Assembly: GCA_031270205.1 (NCBI GenBank)
Contig: JAISYA010000018.1
Span: forward strand, 1 to 5,426
Length of the DNA: 5,426 bases
Direction of reading: 5' to 3'
Source: Treponema sp.
Lineage (GTDB): Bacteria > Spirochaetota > Spirochaetia > Treponematales > Breznakiellaceae
The notes below the pieces were generated by a model that had not been told where the DNA came from, did not search any database, and was given only the letters and a program-made list of their open reading frames with translations. The position numbers and the translations under genes are program-made. This document shows positions 1 to 5,398 of the stretch, one piece after another; position 1 is the first letter of the stretch, and every line of letters begins with the position of its first letter.

Positions 1-402
1 ACGACTTTAGGCAAAAATATGTACGCGGTTGGCGCAAACCCGGAAGCGGCCAACGTTTCAGGTATCTCGGTCATGAAAACGATTATTTGGGTTTTTATGA
101 TGGGCGGGATACTCTACGGATTCTCCGGTTTTATTGAGGCCGCGCGCATAGGGTCCAACAGCCCGGCCACCGGGGTCAACGCCGAGCTGGATGCCATTGC
201 CGCGTGCGTCATCGGCGGCGTGAGCTTCACCGGCGGGGTGGGCAAGATCAGTGGTATTATAACCGGCGTCATCCTCTTGCAGATAATAAGCGTTGCCCTG
301 CAATGGCTCAGTGTTTCAGGCGATATGCAGTACATCATCAAGGGTGCAATCATCCTTGTCGCGGTGGCTATTGATATGCGTAAGTATTTGGCGAAGAAGT
401 AA
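1..402 (+). CDS. mglC: Galactose/methyl-galactoside ABC transporter permease, C-terminal part (5' end outside window)
   Basis: This is the inner-membrane permease of an Mgl-type ABC importer for galactose and methyl-galactosides. It works with a periplasmic sugar-binding protein (MglB) and an ATPase (MglA). The reading frame is open from base 1, with six codons (TTLGKN) before the first ATG at 19, so the start lies left of the window. About 133 residues are seen against roughly 330-340 for a full protein. The stretch GKNMYAVGANPEAANVSG matches the cytoplasmic loop of the RbsC/MglC family. Next come a hydrophobic helix, EAARIGS, and the hallmark ELDAIAACVIGGVSFTGGVG. Then follow a helix and the ending QYIIKGAIILVAVAID with a basic tail (RKYLAKK), which closely resembles E. 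coli MglC as I recall it. The related RbsC is the main alternative, but the EAARIGS and AACVIGGVSF wording favours MglC. The gene converges on holB. Upstream mglB and mglA would be expected but are not visible. Confidence 0.9.
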   Translation, partial: TTLGKNMYAVGANPEAANVSGISVMKTIIWVFMMGGILYGFSGFIEAARIGSNSPATGVNAELDAIAACVIGGVSFTGGVGKISGIITGVILLQIISVALQWLSVSGDMQYIIKGAIILVAVAIDMRKYLAKK

Positions 403-407
403 ACAAG

Positions 408-515
408 GTAAGGATTAGACAATATGAAGTGTCTCCTGTGTTATTTTATGGATAGCCTGCCAAGCAGTGAACCCACGTTTAATATCACAGGGGGCACTTC
501 ATATTGTAAGGATAA
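408..515. repeat. Long imperfect inverted repeat with flanking direct repeats, between convergent genes
   Basis: The arms 420-440 and 486-506 are complementary at 19 of 21 positions, and the two differences would be G-U pairs in plus-strand RNA. Pairing extends one base outward (419 with 507) and, after one mismatch, four bases inward (442-445 with 481-484). The loop of about 45 bases contains a small CTGC-CAA-GCAG hairpin. The direct repeats GTAAGGATTA (408-417) and GTAAGGATAA (506-515) bracket the inverted repeat, the right copy overlapping the arm by two bases. The element lies 17 bp after the mglC stop and about 42 bp beyond the holB stop. It could be a bidirectional transcription end, or a miniature transposable element with a target duplication. 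No clear T run follows either arm, which argues against a classic Rho-independent terminator. Nothing in it looks coding. Confidence 0.7.
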
Positions 516-548
516 TTTTACTGGTTCCAGGACTACATGAAACCTTTT

Positions 549-1940
549 CTAATCCGTATCAAGACGCGCTTCGCATAACGTTTCCTTCAGGCGGTAAAAA
601 AGCGCTTCCAGGGCAAGGGCGGGACTCTGATTCCAAACTCCCGCCGCCGCTTCCGCCCGGGCGGTGTACTTTCGCCATATATCGTTCTGCGCAATGAAAT
701 GGGGGCCGGCCTCTTCCCGGTAAACATGGCTGACCAGATCGAGGATCTGGCGGAGAAAGCGGGGAAAAGAGCGGGCTTCAAAATTCGAGGACGAGGAAAG
801 AACCGCCGCGATTACGTCCCTGGCGTTCAGGGCGCGCCCAAAACCGGCATCTTCGGCGATGGGCGCGCAATGGGCGCCCAGGGCCGCGAGGTCCGCCGGA
901 ATTGCGCTTGCGCCCTTTTTTTTGAGGGACATCGCCGCCATTCTCGCTACGGAGGCGATAAAAAACGCCGCCAGGGGGTAGAGTTTTTCAAGCGGCTGGG
1001 GAAGAAAAGAATCAAGATACGCGCTGATAAGTCCGGCCGGCGCCTGATCCGCGCCGGCGCGTTTATCCCCGGCCGGAAGATTTCCCGCTATATGGCCGGC
1101 AGAATCCCGAAAAACCCGGCGGATAATTTCCCGCTCCCGCTCCCCGTCCCGTTTCAAAAAACGGTAGGGCCGCAGGCGCGAAAGAATCGTGGGCATAATC
1201 GCCTCACGCCGCTGGGAGCTAAGCACAATACTCAAGGAAGCGGGCGGCTCCTCAAGTATCTTAAGCAGCGAGTTCCTGGCCCCTTCCTGCATACGGTCGG
1301 CGTTTTCAATGAGGAGGACTTTGCGCCTGCCGTTAGGCGCAAGCCGGCCCCAGTAGGCGGCCCGCCGTATCTGCGCGACAGGAATGACATCCCCCACGCC
1401 CTCGTCCTCAAGTTTGAAGGCGTTTTTCAAAATCACGCTGATGAGTTTTTCCGGCGGGGAGGCCGCGCCGCCTGAGTCCTCCGGCATCCGCCCGCTTTCG
1501 GCCTCAAATTCATCAAGCTCCTCTTCCAGCGATTGTAACAGCGGGCTGATTTTTCCCAGTTTGGAATCGTCTTCCCAGAGTACCGGGGAAAAGCGGGAGA
1601 GGAGTTTCCGCACCGAGCGGATAAAGAGGAGCCTCGTCGCCGCCGAAGAGGGCTCCCGCGAAAAAGCGGCGGCGGACGCGGCGATTTCGGCGGCAAAGGG
1701 GCGGGAGCCGAGGCTTAAAAGGTCCGCGTGTATCAGGTAACGGTGCCGGGCGCAGGCGGGGCAGGGACAGTTCCAGAGGGCGCGGTTTTCGCAGGAAAGG
1801 ACACGGGCCAGTTCCAGGGCGGCGCTGCCCTTTCCTGACGCTGCGGGGCCGAAAAACAGCATGGAAGGGGCAAGGCGGCCGGCGGGAATGTCTTCCGCAA
1901 GCTGGAGAACCGCGTCCTGGGCGATAATGTTTTCAAACAC
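549..1940 (-). CDS. holB: DNA polymerase III subunit delta' (clamp loader AAA+ family)
   Basis: Probable clamp-loader subunit that helps place the sliding clamp on primed DNA. The best start is GTG at 1940-1938, giving 463 residues: the protein then begins VFENIIAQD as family members do, and GGGGAG lies 8 bases upstream. It overlaps the end of cvpA by 8 bp; an ATG at 2021 would add 27 residues wholly inside cvpA with no family similarity. Visible motifs are a P-loop (GPAASGKG, 31-38), a cysteine cluster (C50, C58, C60, C63) resembling the zinc module of delta'/gamma proteins, a degenerate Walker B (VLLIENAD, 208-215), the conserved NSLLKILEEPP (223-233), and a sensor-type Ser-Arg pair (S254, R255). 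Between about residues 95 and 185 lies an acidic, low-similarity insertion, which makes the protein longer than E. coli HolB (334 aa). DnaX (gamma/tau) is the alternative, but the weak Walker B favours delta'. Confidence 0.85.
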   Translation of the reverse strand: MFENIIAQDAVLQLAEDIPAGRLAPSMLFFGPAASGKGSAALELARVLSCENRALWNCPCPACARHRYLIHADLLSLGSRPFAAEIAASAAAFSREPSSAATRLLFIRSVRKLLSRFSPVLWEDDSKLGKISPLLQSLEEELDEFEAESGRMPEDSGGAASPPEKLISVILKNAFKLEDEGVGDVIPVAQIRRAAYWGRLAPNGRRKVLLIENADRMQEGARNSLLKILEEPPASLSIVLSSQRREAIMPTILSRLRPYRFLKRDGEREREIIRRVFRDSAGHIAGNLPAGDKRAGADQAPAGLISAYLDSFLPQPLEKLYPLAAFFIASVARMAAMSLKKKGASAIPADLAALGAHCAPIAEDAGFGRALNARDVIAAVLSSSSNFEARSFPRFLRQILDLVSHVYREEAGPHFIAQNDIWRKYTARAEAAAGVWNQSPALALEALFYRLKETLCEARLDTD

Positions 1941-2412
1941 CGGCGGCGCTCCCCATTCCGGTAATAAAGGGCAGCAGGACCTTCGCGAAGAGACTTTTCT
2001 CCAGCAGGGGGCCGCTCTCAAAGAGCGGCTGCACGCTCAGCAGGAACAGAACCAGGCTTACCACGATGATCCCCTCAATAAAACCGAAGAGTATTCCCAA
2101 AAAACGATCCGCCGAACCGAGCCTGATCCCTTCGATAATTTCTTTCAGCATGGCTTCCAGCAGTTTGATGACCACAAACACAATCAGGAAGAGGGCGATA
2201 AAGGCGATTACCTCAGGAATGATTTTCATTTCCGGCATGAATTTGACTCTGACAAACGCGCCGCCGTTTTTGTAGAAATACAGGGCCGAAAGAAGGCCGA
2301 GCACAATCGAAGCCATGGACATCAGTTCACTGATAAAACCTTTGAGGGCGCAGCGCAGGGTAAAAATAACAATCAGCGCTATAAATACCATATCTATTAC
2401 CGCGAAATTCAT
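1933..2412 (-). CDS. cvpA: CvpA family inner-membrane protein
   Basis: Small membrane protein of 159 residues in the CvpA family, named for a gene needed for colicin V production in E. coli; its biochemical role is unclear. Four hydrophobic segments can be seen at about residues 4-19, 27-46, 65-85 and 104-126. Family-type features are D7 in the first helix, KGFISE (24-29) after it, and GSADRFLGILFGFIEG (99-114) with its spaced glycines leading into the last helix. The length is typical. The ATG overlaps the murG stop by 4 bp (ATGA), and the stop overlaps the holB GTG start. A weak ribosome-binding sequence, GGGGA, lies about 6 bases before the ATG, so translation may depend partly on ribosomes finishing murG. 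The family call is firm; the function is not known from the sequence. Confidence 0.85.
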   Translation of the reverse strand: MNFAVIDMVFIALIVIFTLRCALKGFISELMSMASIVLGLLSALYFYKNGGAFVRVKFMPEMKIIPEVIAFIALFLIVFVVIKLLEAMLKEIIEGIRLGSADRFLGILFGFIEGIIVVSLVLFLLSVQPLFESGPLLEKSLFAKVLLPFITGMGSAAGV

Positions 2413-3533
2413 CGGTTTTCCCCGCCGTAAGTATCAAGCGCCTGGGCGAGGACCTCCGCGATCCGGGCCGAAGCGTCTGCCGCGCCGATTTGGAGCGAGG
2501 CGGCTGCCATGCGCAGGCGTTTGTCTTCGTCTTCGGCAAGGGCGTTTACGGCTTTTGCAACATTTGCGGGACTGGCGTTTTCGCCCGACAGCGTCAGGGC
2601 CGCGCCGGCTTTTTCAAAAAAGCGGGCGTTTTCCACCTGGTCCCCCCTGGTGCCGGAACCCCGCAGCGGGACAAGCAGCATGGGCTTGCCGAGGGCGGCG
2701 CTTTCCCAGACCGTGCCCGCGCCGCTCCTGCCCAGCACCAGTTCAGCCGCGGCCAGAAGGTGGGGCATCTCTTCCCTGATGTACGCAAACGGCCGGTAAC
2801 GTTCCGAAGCGGGCGTTTCCCATTCGGCGGCGGAGCCGGTCTGATGCACTACCGTGTAATGCCGGGTCAGTTCGCCCAGGGCGGCGCGGACCAGCTCGTT
2901 TATTTCCTTCGCCCCCTGGCTGCCGCCCAGTACCAGCAATATCCGCGCCCGCGGTCCCAGGCCCAAAAACGCCCTTCCCCTGGCGGCGTCGGCGGAACGG
3001 AAAGAGGAACGTACCGGGTTGCCGCTTACCGTCACCAGCCCCTGCGCGGCGGCGGGGAGGAAACGGGCGGTGCCTTCATAGGAGGTAAAGACCCTGCCGC
3101 CGGTGCGGGTCACCAGGCGGACGTTGATCCGCGTAGCAAGGCCGGGACTATAATCGGATTCGTGGGTAAACACCGTAATGCCCAGGGAAGCGGCGGCGGC
3201 GCAGGGCGGCACGCTCACAAAGCCGCCTTTGGAAAAAAGCAGGACAGGCTTTTCTTTTTTCAAAATCCGCCGCGCGGCAAAAAAACCGGCGAGGACCCTG
3301 AAACAATCGGGAACTGTTTTTAGCGTAACGTAGCGCCTGAGCCTCCCCGCGGGAACGCCGAAAAACTCAAGGCCCGCCTCTTCTACCAGGGGTCTTTCCA
3401 TGCCTTTATTGGAACCTATCCAGAAGAGCCGGCAGTCCCGGCCCGCAAGCCGCCGCCGCAGTTCCGCTGCCACCGCCAGTCCCGGATAGACATGTCCGCC
3501 GGTACCGCCCCCGGTAAAAGCGATAGTTACCAT
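2409..3533 (-). CDS. murG: UDP-N-acetylglucosamine--N-acetylmuramyl-(pentapeptide) pyrophosphoryl-undecaprenol N-acetylglucosamine transferase
   Basis: MurG adds GlcNAc from UDP-GlcNAc to lipid I, making lipid II on the inner face of the cytoplasmic membrane, the last cytoplasmic step of peptidoglycan precursor synthesis. The 374 residues match the usual length (about 355-370). The N-terminal glycine-rich loop GGGTGGHVYPGLA is at 8-20, SKGGFVSVP at 101-109, THE at 123-125, GNPVR at 171-175, LGGSQGA at 202-208, HQTG at 230-233, and the UDP-GlcNAc-binding segment RSGAGTVWESAALGKP at 269-284, followed by a D-Q-x-x-N stretch at 298-302. The ATG at 3533-3531 is the only sensible start, because the first motif begins at residue 8. 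No ribosome binding site precedes it, and a promoter-like sequence ends only six bases away. It is the first gene of the overlapping murG-cvpA-holB cluster. Confidence 0.96.
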   Translation of the reverse strand: MVTIAFTGGGTGGHVYPGLAVAAELRRRLAGRDCRLFWIGSNKGMERPLVEEAGLEFFGVPAGRLRRYVTLKTVPDCFRVLAGFFAARRILKKEKPVLLFSKGGFVSVPPCAAAASLGITVFTHESDYSPGLATRINVRLVTRTGGRVFTSYEGTARFLPAAAQGLVTVSGNPVRSSFRSADAARGRAFLGLGPRARILLVLGGSQGAKEINELVRAALGELTRHYTVVHQTGSAAEWETPASERYRPFAYIREEMPHLLAAAELVLGRSGAGTVWESAALGKPMLLVPLRGSGTRGDQVENARFFEKAGAALTLSGENASPANVAKAVNALAEDEDKRLRMAAASLQIGAADASARIAEVLAQALDTYGGENR

Positions 3534-3539
3534 AAAAAC

Positions 3540-3568
3540 AGCATAGCGGATTGCCGGGTTTTTCTCAA
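3540..3568 (-). promoter_or_regulatory. Candidate sigma-70 type promoter for murG, giving a near-leaderless transcript
   Basis: On the minus strand TTGAGA (3568-3563, 5 of 6 matches to TTGACA) is separated by exactly 17 bases from TATGCT (3545-3540, 4 of 6 matches to TATAAT). Only six bases (GTTTTT) lie between this -10 and the murG ATG. A transcript starting the usual six to eight bases downstream would begin at or within a base or two of the ATG, which fits the lack of a ribosome binding site. It lies in the 56-bp gap after galM. This is an inference from consensus matches only; murG could also be read from the galM promoter. Confidence 0.45.
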
Positions 3569-3589
3569 TGGTTTTGGGCGATAGGTGAG

Positions 3590-4648
3590 TTACCAGTCAA
3601 ACGCGAACACCGTCTTCTCGTGGTAGTCATTCCCCGGAGCGAAAACACAGGGGGGAAAGCCGCTCTGGTTGGGAGAATCCGGGAAATGTTCGGTCTCAAG
3701 ACAGAAACCGGTATGTTTGGTATAGCAGGAGCCCTGCTTGCCGGCAGTCCCGGTGAGCATGTTTCCGGTGTAAAGCTGGACACCCGGCTGGGTGGCGAAC
3801 ACTTTCATGATCCTGCCAGAGTCCGGCTCGAATACCTCGGCGCAGGGACGCAATTTCCCCGGCGCCCCATCTACCACAAAACAGTGATCGTAGCCTTCCG
3901 GCGCGGCCGGCCCGCCTGAGCCGCCGTATTCGGACCTTAGATCGCGATTAATGGGCTTGCGGGTTTTGAAATCGAAGGAGCTGTCCCGGACCGAAACCAG
4001 CCGGCCGGTCGGCACAAGCTCCGCGTCAACTTCTATGTACGCGGAAGAATGCAGGCGCAGTTCATGGGAAAGGATCGTTCCCTTCCCCTCTCCGGCCAGG
4101 TTGAAATAGGAGTGATTGGTAAGGTTCACCGGCGTGGGGGCGTCGGCCCTGGCCTCGTAACTGGCGATGAGTTCGTTGGCTTTGGTCAGTCCGTAACTGA
4201 CCGCCGCTTTCAGGCGCCCCGGATAGCCGCCGTCCCCGTCCGGGCTTTCCAGCTCGAAGCGCACAAACACGCCCTCACTTTCCTCGTATGCCTCGGCCTT
4301 CCAGAGGAGCTTGTCAAAACCGCGAAAGCCGCCGTGCAGGGTATTCGCGCCGTCATTGGCATCAAGGGCGTATCGCGCGCCGTTCAGGGAAAAGGCCGCG
4401 CCCCTGATTCGGTTGGCAAAACGGCCGACCGTAACGCCCAGGAAGGGCTTGTTGTTAAGGTAACCTTCCATGCCGGAATAGCCCAGAAGCACGTCGTCTT
4501 TCCGCCCTTTTTTTGACGGAACCAAAAGGCTGGTCCATGCCGCCCCGTAATTGGTAAGGGCAAGTTTCAGTTCCCCCGCTTTCAGGATATAGAGGGATAC
4601 TTTTTTCCCGTTGGAAAGAACCCCGAAGGTTTTTTTGCTGATTTTCAT
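3590..4648 (-). CDS. galM: Aldose 1-epimerase (galactose mutarotase)
   Basis: GalM interconverts the alpha and beta anomers of galactose and glucose, feeding the Leloir pathway. With the ATG at 4648-4646 it has 352 residues, normal for the family. This start is preferred over the ATG at 4711 because AGGAG (4658-4654) lies 5 bases upstream, and the 21 extra residues resemble nothing in the family and would span the promoter. Motifs seen are GRFANRI (75-81), NTLHGG (102-107), VNLTNHSYFNLAGEG (174-188), GYDHCFV (252-258) and TGFCLETEHFPDS (313-325). By analogy with the Lactococcus lactis enzyme, R80, H105, H179 (general acid), D254 and E318 (general base) are the active-site residues, and all are present, so the enzyme looks intact. 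No signal peptide is seen, so it is probably cytoplasmic. The gene ends 56 bp before murG on the same strand. Its likely partner is the Mgl importer at the left edge. Confidence 0.94.
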   Translation of the reverse strand: MKISKKTFGVLSNGKKVSLYILKAGELKLALTNYGAAWTSLLVPSKKGRKDDVLLGYSGMEGYLNNKPFLGVTVGRFANRIRGAAFSLNGARYALDANDGANTLHGGFRGFDKLLWKAEAYEESEGVFVRFELESPDGDGGYPGRLKAAVSYGLTKANELIASYEARADAPTPVNLTNHSYFNLAGEGKGTILSHELRLHSSAYIEVDAELVPTGRLVSVRDSSFDFKTRKPINRDLRSEYGGSGGPAAPEGYDHCFVVDGAPGKLRPCAEVFEPDSGRIMKVFATQPGVQLYTGNMLTGTAGKQGSCYTKHTGFCLETEHFPDSPNQSGFPPCVFAPGNDYHEKTVFAFDW

Positions 4649-4653
4649 GGCGT

Positions 4654-4693
4654 CTCCTCTATGCATTATAGCAGGGGAAAAGGGAGGGCGCAA
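4654..4693 (-). promoter_or_regulatory. Candidate galM promoter and ribosome binding site
   Basis: On the minus strand a perfect TATAAT (4670-4665) lies 17 bases downstream of TTGCGC (4693-4688), which keeps only the TTG of a consensus -35. A start about seven bases past the -10 would fall near 4658, giving a leader of about 10 bases that consists mainly of the AGGAG ribosome binding site (4658-4654). The weak -35 beside a perfect -10 suggests that an activator or other upstream element may help. Support is consensus matching only. Confidence 0.55.
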
Positions 4694-4698
4694 GGCGC

Positions 4699-4724
4699 GC
4701 CTGTTTTCCATGCCTGTTTTCTAT
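4699..4724 (-). repeat. Tandem pair of 13-bp repeats beside the galM -35
   Basis: GCCTGTTTTCCAT (4699-4711) is followed directly by GCCTGTTTTCTAT (4712-4724), 12 of 13 bases identical. Read on the galM strand they are ATAGAAAACAGGC then ATGGAAAACAGGC. They end five bases before the -35-like TTGCGC, a usual place for an activator site. They could be an operator for a sugar-responsive regulator or a chance duplication; nothing in the window names a regulator. Confidence 0.5.
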
Positions 4725-4804
4725 CAGGGCATCGGCGTTTACTTGCAATCCGTATACCACTACCATACCCAGAAATGTACCCGCGGACCGCTGATAGTCC
4801 CCAA
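4725..4804. other. Unassigned intergenic stretch
   Basis: I find no gene, RNA gene or convincing promoter here. It separates the galM promoter region from the tandem array. Short open frames on either strand lack both family-like sequence and a ribosome binding site. Confidence 0.5.
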
Positions 4805-5149
4805 TTGATATAAGCTATATTGCGGGATCGACATAGGCTATGTGGATGGATCGACATAAGCTATGTGGATGGATCGACATAGGCTATGTGGATGGATCGA
4901 TATGGGCTATGTGGATGGATCGACATAGGCTATGTTGTGGGATCGACATAGGCTATATGGATGGATCGACATAGGCTATGTGGATGGATCGACATAGGCT
5001 ATGTGGATGGATCGACATAGGCTATATGGATGGATCGACATAGCCTATGTTGTGAGATCGACATAGCCTATGTTGTGAGATCGACATAGCCTATGTAGTG
5101 AGATCGACATAGCCTATGTTGTGGGATCGACATAGGCTGTATTGAAAGG
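4805..5149. repeat. Tandem array of fifteen 23-bp units, each with a 13-bp dyad
   Basis: Fifteen consecutive 23-bp units run without gaps. The commonest unit is TCGACATAGGCTATGT followed by a seven-base tail, GGATGGA. Within it ACATAG and CTATGT form a perfect dyad around one centre base. Units 2-10 mostly have centre G and tail GGATGGA (unit 6 has TGTGGGA). Units 11-14 have centre C and tails TGTGAGA, AGTGAGA or TGTGGGA. Unit 1 (starting TTGATATAAGC) and unit 15 (ending TTGAAAGG) are the degenerate edges. Each of the 14 junctions forms GATC. Because 23 is not a multiple of 3 and the dyad contains TAG on both strands, every frame meets stops, so the array is non-coding. It is not a CRISPR array because there are no unique spacers. 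It lies about 110 bp upstream of the galM -35-like site. Possible roles are a binding array for a dimeric protein, a structural or replication-related element, or a neutral minisatellite. Confidence 0.95.
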
Positions 5150-5310
5150 GATTAATCGCTCTCGCGGCAAGGCGGAACAGGGCGGGATCAGCGCAGGGAA
5201 AGGGATACGGCGGATACCAGCGCCTGTGCGCGCGGCCTGTGGCGGGTGTTTCCCGCGCGGCCCGCGCTTATAGCGCCGCACGGTATGCCGCCCGCACCGT
5301 ATGTGCCAAT

Positions 5311-5389
5311 GAGCCTCCGCGGGGCAAGCCCCGCGGTATCTTTAGCGCTGCTTAACTTGATCGGAGGCTCGTTCGATAGGAAGTTTTTT
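5311..5389 (+). other. Strong hairpin overlapped by a competing 9-bp inverted repeat, then a T run
   Basis: CCGCGGGGC (5317-5325) and GCCCCGCGG (5328-5336) form a perfect 9-bp GC-rich stem around AA. GAGCCTCCG (5311-5319) is the perfect complement of CGGAGGCTC (5362-5370). The two pairings share bases 5317-5319, so they compete at the stem base, although a shortened 6-bp inner stem (5320-5333) could survive inside the outer one. A six-T run lies at 5384-5389, 13 bases after the outer arm, too far for a standard terminator. This could be a transcription end region or an RNA switch; the direction is uncertain. Confidence 0.4.
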
Positions 5390-5398
5390 ATACCCTCC

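Noticed and set aside
420..506. Classic Rho-independent terminator
   Set aside because: The 45-base loop is far too long and neither arm is followed by a T run, so it is described as an inverted repeat only.
699..1475. Plus-strand open frame of 258 codons opposite holB
   Set aside because: It is antisense to a gene with clear motifs, is rich in Arg and Gly as expected for a shadow of GC-rich coding DNA, and has no recognisable domain.
1941..2021. Longer holB start at the ATG at 2021
   Set aside because: The extra 27 residues lie wholly in another frame of cvpA and resemble no family member; the GTG at 1940 has a ribosome-binding sequence and yields the family-type beginning.
2490..3323. Plus-strand open frame of 277 codons opposite murG
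   Set aside because: It is antisense to an unmistakable murG and shows no domain of its own.
4649..4711. N-terminal extension of galM to the ATG at 4711
   Set aside because: The extension spans the TATAAT and the strong AGGAG site before the ATG at 4648, and family homology begins after the latter.
4666..4857. Small minus-strand open frame running from the array towards galM
   Set aside because: It begins inside the tandem repeat, covers the galM promoter and upstream repeats, and lacks a ribosome binding site and any known motif.
4805..5149. CRISPR array
   Set aside because: The 23-bp units abut directly with no unique spacers, and no cas genes are visible.
5362..5380. tRNA T-arm suggested by GTTCGAT
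   Set aside because: The flanking bases do not form the required 5-bp stem and no acceptor or anticodon arm is found.
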